DNA from: Chloroflexota bacterium
GTDB lineage: Bacteria; Chloroflexota; Ktedonobacteria; Ktedonobacterales; Ktedonobacteraceae
DNA length: 16,404 nt
Assembly: GCA_005879655.1 (NCBI GenBank)
Contig: VBJK01000129.1
Location: 8,322 to 24,725 of the forward strand
Direction: 5' to 3'
The position numbers were made by a program, and so were the translations under genes. The notes beneath the pieces were generated by a model. The model had not been told where the DNA came from. It was given only the letters and a program-made list of their open reading frames with translations, and did not search any database. This document shows positions 4,838-11,640 of the stretch, piece after piece; position 1 is the stretch's first letter, and each line of letters opens with the position of its first letter.

Positions 4838-6409
4838 ATGATCGATATCTCAGAGGCGCAGCGCCGTTCTCGACAAATGAAAGAACTCCTCCGACTATGC
4901 AACCTCCTACGCGCCGATCTTGGCCTGGATGAAGTCTTGCAGCAAATTGCCGCCTCTACATTGTTATGTACAGGTTTTCGTGCATTAACTATTAAATTGA
5001 TTAATGAGCAAGAAAGATATATAGCCAGCGTAGCATTTAGTGGGGTGTCGAAAGAGGCTCAACGTGTCTTACGCGAAGTGCATGATCCTCTTGAGAAAAT
5101 AACGTACATGATGCGCCCGGAGTTTCGCATTAGCCAGAGTTATTTTATCTCTCATGAACAGAGAGAAACCATTTCGCCTGCAACATCATCACAAAATGCG
5201 TCGGTGGAGACCCAGAAGCCTGGTAGCTGGCATCCTCATGATATGCTGCTCATTCCCATGTATAGCTTACGCGAGCACAAAATGCTTGGTTTCCTCTTGC
5301 TGGATGATCCAGAGGACGGAAAAAGACCAACCGATGAGAGCTTAGAAATGGCCGAACTCTTTGCCAATCAGGTCGCCAGCGCCATTGATAATGCGCGTCT
5401 TTTTGATGAGCAGAAAAGCGAGCGTATCGCACTGGAGCAAGGGATTGCTCAATTGTGTGAAGATCTAGAGTCGTTGCAGCATGGCAACCTGAGTGTACGT
5501 GGACGTGATACTCATCCCAAATTACTGCCTGTGGTCAATACCATCAATACTATAGCTGAAACCACAAGAGATACCATCAATACTATGCAGGACGTTGTGC
5601 AAGCCGTTGAAGAGTATGTGCTCAGTGTACGACACAATGCTGAGTTATTGGCGCGCGATACGAGTCAGCGCAAAGAGCAAATACAACGGGTTTCTGCTCT
5701 GGCAGATGAGATTGTTAAGCGGATGCAGCAGATCTCTGAGCGAGCAGCTCTCCTTTCACAAACGGTAATTGAGGCCATTGACATCACCAAAGAAGCACAA
5801 GTAGCGGTTGGCCGTGCTGTCGATGGGATGGCAAGAGTGCGCGAAGCAACGATACTGTCCGCACATACCATGAGGACCTGGCGGGAGAGCGGACAGGACA
5901 TCAGCGAAACGGTACTGGATATTAGCGACCTAACTATTCGTATGCATCATCTGGCGCTCAATGCTGCTATTGAGACAACACGTGCAGGTGAGTATGGTCA
6001 GGGCTTTGCTGTCATTGCACAGGAAATACGTGCGCTAGCTACTCATAGTAATGATGCTGTGCGCAAAATTGGCTCGTACATTCGTATGATTCAGCATGAA
6101 GCCACCGCAGCATCACAGAGCGTTGAGCAGAGTACGCAGCAGGTCGTGGCACAAACTGAACTGGTAATGCAAGCTGTGGTTGCGCTAGAGGCTATTGGCA
6201 TTGTCACTCAGCAGTTGAGAAATCATGTTCAGGGGTTGCGTACCTCTGCCGAGCGACAGACGCAGGGAACTCAACTTGCCGTTGGGGCTGTACAGGAAAT
6301 CCTGCGTATGACTGACGGTATTACTCAATATACACATGAAATGCAAAAATCTATGGAACGCTTAGTAGAACTGGCTAATGCTTTGCGTACACGCATGGCT
6401 GCTTTTTGA
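4838..6409 (+). CDS. Soluble GAF / HAMP-like / methyl-accepting chemotaxis-type signalling protein
   Basis: A 523-residue cytoplasmic protein; no transmembrane span or signal peptide is visible. Residues about 25-190 form a GAF sensor domain, ending in the typical FANQVASAIDNARLF helix. About 195-255 resemble a HAMP-like linker: LEQGIAQLCEDLESL, a GNLSVRG turn and a second helix. About 255-520 are a long coiled coil of the MCP signalling type, with the conserved hairpin tip around 370-402 containing LALNAAIE, RAGE, GQGFAVIAQEIRALA. The tip differs from the classical form (TTRAGE for AARAGE, and HH before LALN), so coupling to CheA/CheW is uncertain. I saw no CheW-binding C-terminal tail and no che genes nearby. 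ATG 4838 is chosen because AGG (4827-4829) lies 8 bases upstream; GTG 4829 is the alternative and would add three residues. Ligand unknown. Confidence 0.85.
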   Translation: MIDISEAQRRSRQMKELLRLCNLLRADLGLDEVLQQIAASTLLCTGFRALTIKLINEQERYIASVAFSGVSKEAQRVLREVHDPLEKITYMMRPEFRISQSYFISHEQRETISPATSSQNASVETQKPGSWHPHDMLLIPMYSLREHKMLGFLLLDDPEDGKRPTDESLEMAELFANQVASAIDNARLFDEQKSERIALEQGIAQLCEDLESLQHGNLSVRGRDTHPKLLPVVNTINTIAETTRDTINTMQDVVQAVEEYVLSVRHNAELLARDTSQRKEQIQRVSALADEIVKRMQQISERAALLSQTVIEAIDITKEAQVAVGRAVDGMARVREATILSAHTMRTWRESGQDISETVLDISDLTIRMHHLALNAAIETTRAGEYGQGFAVIAQEIRALATHSNDAVRKIGSYIRMIQHEATAASQSVEQSTQQVVAQTELVMQAVVALEAIGIVTQQLRNHVQGLRTSAERQTQGTQLAVGAVQEILRMTDGITQYTHEMQKSMERLVELANALRTRMAAF

Positions 6410-6473
6410 CTTGACTCCTAAGCATGAAAAGAGTACATTGCTAGTGCCATAAGCGACTGACACAGGCAGCATT

Positions 6474-6621
6474 GGTCAAGGATTGTCGAGTCTTGACCTG
6501 GGTGGCATTTCGCTCCTGGTTAGTCAAGCCACTGCAAATGAAGGGAAAGGGCAAGGCAGGCCACCCAAGCCACTCTACAAAGAAAGGGACGCCCATTCAT
6601 CCCCTGCATGAGTGACAGGGG
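6474..6621 (+). promoter_or_regulatory. Hairpins in the leader of the triple-FHA ABC gene
   Basis: The 230-base gap before 6640 holds three perfect stems: GGTCAAG 6474-6480 with CTTGACC 6492-6498; TGGGTGGC 6499-6506 with GCCACCCA 6560-6567, immediately adjoining the first; and CCCCTG 6601-6606 with CAGGGG 6616-6621. None is followed by a T run, so they suggest a folded 5' leader rather than a terminator of the preceding gene. No clear Shine-Dalgarno site precedes ATG 6640. Confidence 0.4.
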
Positions 6622-6639
6622 TCTCTTGGGCCTAGTTCG

Positions 6640-9600
6640 ATGAATGTTGAGAACAATCCTCCGGCTGCCGGTGCGATTAAATTCCTTACCGGTCCGCTTA
6701 CTGGTAAATCATTTCAGCTTTTTAAGCCAATTACGACTATTGGTCGTGATCCTACGAATGACATAGTGGTCTTTGACCCGAAGGTCTCGCGCTCTCATGC
6801 TCGCATTACGCAGGACAATGGCACGTGGCGTATAGAAAATCTTTCGCAAAAGAGTATTGTACTGGTTAATCAAAGTAATGTGCAACAAGCGATTTTGCAG
6901 CATAATGCGCGGGTGAATTTAGGGGATGATAGCTCTTTTGTCTTTCTTATGCAGGCACCCGTGCCGGTTGCGCCTCAATCCTGGGGTATTCCTGGATCTG
7001 GTATTATGCCTGCCGTATCACCAGTTGCTCCATCTTCTCCCGGACTAGCGGCATACTCGCCTACACCAGTAGGGGCACTCGCCCGCCATGTAGCAGCGGG
7101 AGCGCCCGCTGAAAAGACGATGTGGGCCGGGGAAGGCTCATTGGAGGTGAGCAGTAACCTGCGCCGCGAGAAAAAGGTACATCAATTATCCGGCCAACAA
7201 CCCGTCAGTATTGGGCGTAACCCGGCCAATGAGATCGTCATTGATGAACTGGTGGTCTCTTCATTCCATGCACAGATTGTGCGCGAAGGGAATAAATGGG
7301 TACTGATCCATCCACACCCAATACGCGGCAACACGCTCAACGGACTACTCTACCAGGGTCGTCTCATCCGTGGCAATGAGCAGTTCCGCAAAATCCTTGT
7401 GCATGGCGACATCTTCCGTATCGGCGATGAGCATGGGACGCTAGTGACGCTTACCTTCGATAGCGGCATAGGACAGATGTTAGAGGCCCCTCCCGAAATC
7501 CACTCTATTCCATTTGGCGAGCCGATCATTACGCTTGGTCGTGCTCCAGATAATAGAGTGGTGCTCAATCATCCGCTGATCTCTGCCCACCATGCTCGTT
7601 TGGAGCAGATACCCGGCGGTGGCTATCGTATCCTTGACTTAAATAGCACCAATCATGTCTATGTGAATGGTCAGCTAATAACATACCAGATACTCAAAGA
7701 TGGCGATGAAATTCGTATTGGCCCGTATCGCTTCGTATACACGCCAAGAGAATTAACACAGCACGATGAAAGTAGTAGTATTCGTATTGATGCTATCAAT
7801 CTGGTGAAGGTTGGCAACAATAATGTCGTGCTACTCAATGATATTTCTCTGGTCATCCCGCCGCGCAAGTTTGTGGCTCTGGTAGGCGGCTCTGGTGCTG
7901 GCAAGTCAACCTTGATGGACGCACTCAATGGTTTACGACCAGCCCAACAGGGTACGGTGCTCTACAATGGGCAGGATTACTATAAAAGTCTTGCCGCCTA
8001 TAGTACGCAGCTCGGCTATGTGCCGCAGGATGATATTGTGCACCGCGACCTGTCGGTTGAGCGCGCGCTCTACTACGCCGCCAAGATGCGTTTGCCCAGC
8101 GACTACAGCAATGAACAGATTCAGCAGCGCATTGATGAGGTATTGACCGATGTGGAAATGACGGAGCGGCGTAAATTGTTGGTGAGCAAGCTCTCCGGTG
8201 GCCAACGTAAACGCGTCTCCATTGCGCTAGAGCTGCTAGCCAATCCAAGCATCTTCTTCTTAGACGAGCCAACGTCAGGTCTTGATCCCGGACTAGATCG
8301 CAAAATGATGTACCTTTTGCGCCGTCTGGCTGACCGTGGACGCACCATTATTCTGGTGACGCACGCGACCAATAATATCAACGTCTGCGATTATGTCTGT
8401 TTTCTGGCGCAGGGTGGGCGCGTGGCCTACTTTGGTCCTCCCAACGACGCCAAAGAATTCTTCAAGAAGACAGATTTCGCCGAAATTTATAGCACATTGG
8501 AACCGACGAAAGATAATCCCAATATAGCAGTCGAGGCTGAAGCCCGTTTCAAAGCGTCCGTTGACTATACTCAATTCGTTAAAACACCACTCAACGACGG
8601 GCAAGCTCAGGGCGCGCATGTCTTGCAGTATCAGCAGATAGGGCAACAGCAGCAGAAACGTGGCAATCCCTGGATGCAATTTATGCTGCTTTCCATGCGC
8701 TATATCGAATTACTCAAAAACGACGTTGGCACGCTCGCCATCTTGCTGGTGCAGGCCCCGATTATAGCACTGGTTTTGACGCTTATGGTGCACTATCAGG
8801 TTGGTGGGGATGTCTTTGCCACTAATAAGATTGTGCAGTGTCAGACGCAGATCGTCACGAATGCTGGACCACTGGCCTTGCCGGAGGCGCAAACTTCCCC
8901 GACGACAGACTGTGATAACGTCAAGAAATTTCTTAGTGATAGCCATAATCGGCTGGCAAGTGATTTTGTGCAACACAAAGGCAACGACGTGGACAAAGCT
9001 TTGCAGGATTTCATTGCTAGAGGTCCAGGAGCTGACGCACAGACGGTGCTATTCATTATGGCCTTTGCGACCGTGCTCTTTGGCTGCATCAATGGATCAG
9101 GCGAGATTGTCAAGGAAGAGGCGATTTACCGGCGTGAACGTGCGGTCAATCTAGGTATCATGCCGTATATGTTCTCAAAGATTGTTGTGCTGGGCGTATT
9201 GTGCCTGGTACAGAGCGCGGTCTTAATCGCCATTGTCTATCTAGGGATGAACTTCTTACAAAAAGGGGTGATTGTGCCGATCGTGCCAGAGGTATACATC
9301 ACGCTAGCATTGACCTCACTGGTAGGCTTAATGCTGGGCCTGACCATTTCAGCTATTGCCTCCAACAAGGATCGTGCCAACAGTTTTGTGCCGATTATTC
9401 TCATTCCCCAGGTTATCTTCTCCGGTACGCTCATTCCGCTGAAAGACTCTTTCACGCAGGCCATTTCAGTGGTCTTTCCCACGCGCTGGGCGATGGCGGC
9501 GCTAGGTTCTTCTATGGGCTTGCACGGGGACAAGATTGGCGACAATAAGCTGTTTGGCGATGACTATGCCTATCATGGCACGCTCTTCTCTACATTCACA

Positions 9601-9714
9601 CATGCCGATGCTGCCAATCGTATTGTACTAGCTTGGGGTGCGCTGGTGGTGTTGACGATTGTGTTGACGATCCTGACGGCTGTGTTTTTGAAGCGGAAGG
9701 ATGTGCGGGGGTAG
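6640..9714 (+). CDS. ABCG-type ABC transporter with three N-terminal FHA domains
   Basis: A 1024-residue fused half-transporter. Three FHA phosphothreonine-binding domains come first, near residues 15-105 (GR 35-36, SRSH 50-53), 170-280 (GR 192-193, SSFH) and 283-370 (GR 300-301, SAHH, NSTN ... VNG). The ABC ATPase (about 380-610) has Walker A GGSGAGKST 416-424 (K422), Q-loop Gln 463, signature LSGGQ 518-522, Walker B FFLDE with D542/E543, and H-loop H575. The C-terminal ABC-2/ABCG membrane domain has a first span near 698-720, a large outer loop (about 721-800) with two Cys, and further spans from about 803 to the end. ATPase before membrane domain is the ABCG (White) order. The closest described relatives are bacterial FHA-ABC exporters such as mycobacterial Rv1747, controlled by Ser/Thr kinase phosphorylation. 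The first FHA domain lacks the usual Asn-Gly loop and may be degenerate. Substrate unknown, likely a lipid or envelope component. Confidence 0.9.
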   Translation: MNVENNPPAAGAIKFLTGPLTGKSFQLFKPITTIGRDPTNDIVVFDPKVSRSHARITQDNGTWRIENLSQKSIVLVNQSNVQQAILQHNARVNLGDDSSFVFLMQAPVPVAPQSWGIPGSGIMPAVSPVAPSSPGLAAYSPTPVGALARHVAAGAPAEKTMWAGEGSLEVSSNLRREKKVHQLSGQQPVSIGRNPANEIVIDELVVSSFHAQIVREGNKWVLIHPHPIRGNTLNGLLYQGRLIRGNEQFRKILVHGDIFRIGDEHGTLVTLTFDSGIGQMLEAPPEIHSIPFGEPIITLGRAPDNRVVLNHPLISAHHARLEQIPGGGYRILDLNSTNHVYVNGQLITYQILKDGDEIRIGPYRFVYTPRELTQHDESSSIRIDAINLVKVGNNNVVLLNDISLVIPPRKFVALVGGSGAGKSTLMDALNGLRPAQQGTVLYNGQDYYKSLAAYSTQLGYVPQDDIVHRDLSVERALYYAAKMRLPSDYSNEQIQQRIDEVLTDVEMTERRKLLVSKLSGGQRKRVSIALELLANPSIFFLDEPTSGLDPGLDRKMMYLLRRLADRGRTIILVTHATNNINVCDYVCFLAQGGRVAYFGPPNDAKEFFKKTDFAEIYSTLEPTKDNPNIAVEAEARFKASVDYTQFVKTPLNDGQAQGAHVLQYQQIGQQQQKRGNPWMQFMLLSMRYIELLKNDVGTLAILLVQAPIIALVLTLMVHYQVGGDVFATNKIVQCQTQIVTNAGPLALPEAQTSPTTDCDNVKKFLSDSHNRLASDFVQHKGNDVDKALQDFIARGPGADAQTVLFIMAFATVLFGCINGSGEIVKEEAIYRRERAVNLGIMPYMFSKIVVLGVLCLVQSAVLIAIVYLGMNFLQKGVIVPIVPEVYITLALTSLVGLMLGLTISAIASNKDRANSFVPIILIPQVIFSGTLIPLKDSFTQAISVVFPTRWAMAALGSSMGLHGDKIGDNKLFGDDYAYHGTLFSTFTHADAANRIVLAWGALVVLTIVLTILTAVFLKRKDVRG

Positions 9715-9721
9715 GAGCGTA

Positions 9722-10153
9722 TTAGAGGGCAAGCAACTGCCGTAACTCCTCGGCAACCAGGGCACCCATAAAGGATGCCCCTACAATGGTACGGAGACAC
9801 CTCGCAGGCCGATTTGTACCCATTGTAGGGGCATCCATTCTGCTCCGTTAGATCGACCACTTTTGCTAGCGGATTGAGTAACTCTTGCACGTGGTCGCTG
9901 ATCTTGAGGTAGCGCCTCTCTCCGTCCACCATCTCAGCTAGCAGTGGATCAAGGGGGTAGGCCAAGGCATCGCCAGGATGAGCGAAATTCAACCAAGGGA
10001 GAGGCTTGCCATTCCGGTGAAGGGCTGTAGCGTCTAGAAAGGTCTGTAGGCGTGGCGTAAATCATCGATCAGGGCCTTGGCGTACTGCGGATGGGCAGGA
10101 TCATCTTCACGCGTATTGACTCCGTGCACGAATAATACGTAATCTTTGGCCAT
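9722..10153 (-). pseudogene. Alpha/beta-hydrolase-type gene relic, frameshifted and internally deleted
   Basis: On the minus strand a good ribosome site (AAGGAG, complement of 10162-10167) precedes ATG 10153-10151. Translation starts MAKDYVLFVHGVNTRE, with a strand followed by HG as in the oxyanion-hole region of alpha/beta hydrolases, but stops after 39 codons (10034-10036). Between about 10065 and 10034 the coding sense moves to another frame, which continues with PLPWLNFAHPGDALAYPLD ... RRYLKISDHVQELL to about 9838. There a palindromic repeat (9773-9836) takes over. Beyond it, in a third piece, ASFMGALVAEELRQLLAL ends at TAA 9724-9722 and looks like the original C-terminus. The nucleophile elbow is absent, so most of the middle was deleted. 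The family call rests mainly on the N-terminal segment; the pseudogene call on the broken frame. Confidence 0.6.
9773..9836. repeat. Palindromic repeat inserted in the hydrolase relic
   Basis: A perfect 17-bp inverted repeat: 9773-9789 (GGATGCCCCTACAATGG) and 9820-9836 (CCATTGTAGGGGCATCC), with further pairing of GTAC by a one-base bulge, loop about 30 bases. The GTAGGGGC-type palindrome resembles short repeats scattered in many Chloroflexota and cyanobacterial genomes (recollection, not searched). It occupies the spot where the hydrolase relic is interrupted. Confidence 0.7.
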
Positions 10154-10566
10154 GACTACAACTCCTTTCAAAATTTCGTTTGCTTTATACTCACGATTTG
10201 ATGAAGATTGCTAGTAATCTGAAATTAGCTTTACTGTTCGGTATAGAATATATCAGTTGCTGACGTAATTTATCAATGTTGTTCTCATGCAAATGATTAT
10301 GCATAGAAAATGAAATCTTGTGTAATGAGGGAACAAAAACAAGAGAAGGGGGTATTCAAGAGGCGTTATGTCTGATTGCTCTCGGATTGATAGCGTTGCC
10401 GTTTATACACAGAATCTCGCCTTGTTCGAGGAGCTTAATCAGGTATGGTCGTGACTACCCACCCCCCTGCAAGACAACGTGTTATAGGACTAACAGATGG
10501 GACCATACACAAGTTCGCATAATTTCTTGTCACTAAGCGCTCTTATGCTTTACTCATTCGTTTAAT
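10154..10566. other. AT-rich gap, no gene recognised
   Basis: This stretch separates the hydrolase relic from the glycosyltransferase gene. It is AT-rich and carries only a weak 5-bp hairpin (ATGCA/TGCAT around 10290-10306). A 72-codon frame at 10318-10536 has no convincing start, ribosome site or family resemblance. The left end must hold the former promoter of the relic. Nothing else was seen. Confidence 0.5.
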
Positions 10567-10639
10567 AGGATAGGGGTCATCATGATCACTTTTGCTCTCA
10601 TTTGATATGATAAGGTCGTCATGATCATTTCTGTTCTCA
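10567..10639 (+). repeat. Imperfect 39-bp-spaced tandem repeat in the glycosyltransferase promoter region
   Basis: Two copies of a roughly 33-base unit, near 10567-10600 and 10606-10639, share GATAAGGTCRTCATGATCAY followed by TTYTGYTCTCA, with a few substitutions and one indel. Each copy has a TGATCA palindrome and begins with a -10-like element (TAGGAT / TATGAT). The unit ends just before the ribosome binding region, so it may be a duplicated promoter or a pair of operators. Confidence 0.5.
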
Positions 10640-10665
10640 ACATAAAAGGAGCGAGGTCGTATTTT

Positions 10666-11406
10666 ATGCTTGTTTCTGTTATTGTTCCGGTGTATAACGA
10701 AGAAAAAACTGTGGCACATGTTTTAGAGCTACTCTCAAAAGTCTCTCTGGACGTGGAAGTGGTCGTAGTAGATGATGCCTCCACAGATCGCACCTGGGAA
10801 ATTTTGCAGCAACTGCGACAACAAGAGCCATACAATAAGTATCGCTATGTACGTCATGAGCGCAATCAGGGCAAAGGTGTCGGATTGCGTACAGGTTTTG
10901 GACTGGTCAGCGGTGAATTGGTGACGATCCAGGATGCGGATATGGAGTATGATCCTCAGGATCTGCCCGCGCTAGTACATAAGTGGGAAGAAGGGCGAGC
11001 ACAGGGGAAGGAACGGGTCGCTGTCTATGGTTATCGCAATCTCTGCGGGCAAAAATTGACCACGCGTTGGGGCAATCGTTTCCTCACCATGATGACAAAC
11101 CTGCTTTTTGGTAGCCAGCTTCACGATATGGAGACTTGTTACAAATTGATCCCTGGCGAACTCGCTAAGGCGCTACCCATGGAAGGTCGGCGTTTTGAGA
11201 TCGAGCCTGAGATCACTGCCTGTGTCTTGCAGGCGGGCTATGCTATTCTCGAAGTACCAATTAGCTACCAGCCGAGAAAAGATAAGAAGCTGAACCCCTG
11301 GAAAGATGGTTGGCCTGCTCTGGCGATGCTGTTCCATCGTCGTTTTAACCGGCCCTTTCGCTTCATTATCCCCGAAAAAGAGCCTGTAGCTCAGCATACG
11401 TCTTAA
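10666..11406 (+). CDS. Family 2 glycosyltransferase (dolichol-phosphate mannosyltransferase-like)
   Basis: A 246-residue cytoplasmic or peripheral GT-A glycosyltransferase. It begins with VSVIVPVYNEE and the nucleotide-sugar Asp pair in VVVDDASTDRTW (D36-D37), followed by the metal-binding Asp-x-Asp in QDADMEYDP (D90, D92). ARG/LYS-rich YGYRNL, then MMTNLLFG, DMETCYKLI, RRFEIEPEI and EVPISYQPR are the conserved order seen in DPM1/GtrB-type enzymes that transfer a sugar to a polyprenyl phosphate. Unlike GtrB types there is no C-terminal membrane pair; a basic amphipathic end (RRFNRPFRFI) might hold it at the membrane. Start: ATG 10666 has GAGG (10653-10656) 9 bases upstream and begins exactly at the family's first strand. 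An ATG at 10621 would add 15 residues inside the repeat. It converges with the FHA gene; no other polysaccharide gene is near, so the product is unknown. Confidence 0.88.
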   Translation: MLVSVIVPVYNEEKTVAHVLELLSKVSLDVEVVVVDDASTDRTWEILQQLRQQEPYNKYRYVRHERNQGKGVGLRTGFGLVSGELVTIQDADMEYDPQDLPALVHKWEEGRAQGKERVAVYGYRNLCGQKLTTRWGNRFLTMMTNLLFGSQLHDMETCYKLIPGELAKALPMEGRRFEIEPEITACVLQAGYAILEVPISYQPRKDKKLNPWKDGWPALAMLFHRRFNRPFRFIIPEKEPVAQHTS

Positions 11407-11433
11407 TTTTTTGCAGGTCAGCAGTTGCATGTG

Positions 11434-11640
11434 TATGCGCAATGTATTGCGCGGTGTGCATATACAGAAAATACCCGTAGCTGCGCAATGTATTGCGCGA
11501 GATACATGGTACAATGTGTTGCGACGTGCATATACAGAGAAGACCCGTAGCTGCGCCATGTATTGCGCCGTGCATGTGTATGCGCCATGTATTGCGTGAT
11601 GTGCACGGCGCAATACATGGCGCAGCTACGGGTCTTCTCT
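11434..11640. repeat. Dense palindromic repeat cluster with a perfect 39-bp inverted repeat
   Basis: About five units of the core GCGCMATGTATTGCGC occur here, at 11437-11452, 11483-11498, 11553-11568, 11583-11596 and, reversed, 11608-11623. A degenerate one lies near 11511-11524. Units are linked by GTGCATATACAGA and CCCGTAGCT segments. The last part, 11536-11574 and 11602-11640, is a perfect 39-bp inverted repeat with a 27-base loop that itself contains a core copy. It lies between convergent genes (glycosyltransferase stop 11406; FHA gene stop 11640-11642), so it can act as a two-way transcription end. Related units lie at 1828-1938. Several apparent frames across it, rich in Cys, Tyr, Ala and His, are by-products of the repeat. 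Confidence 0.8.

Noticed and set aside
10318..10536. 72-codon + strand frame in the AT-rich gap
   Set aside because: It has a non-ATG start, no ribosome site, an irregular composition and no recognisable domain. A small membrane protein cannot be excluded but is not supported.
11411..11618. Several overlapping frames of 60-146 codons on both strands, rich in Cys, Tyr, Ala, His and Thr
   Set aside because: They are translations of the GCGCMATGTATTGCGC repeat cluster, occur in several frames at once, and have no ribosome sites or family resemblance.
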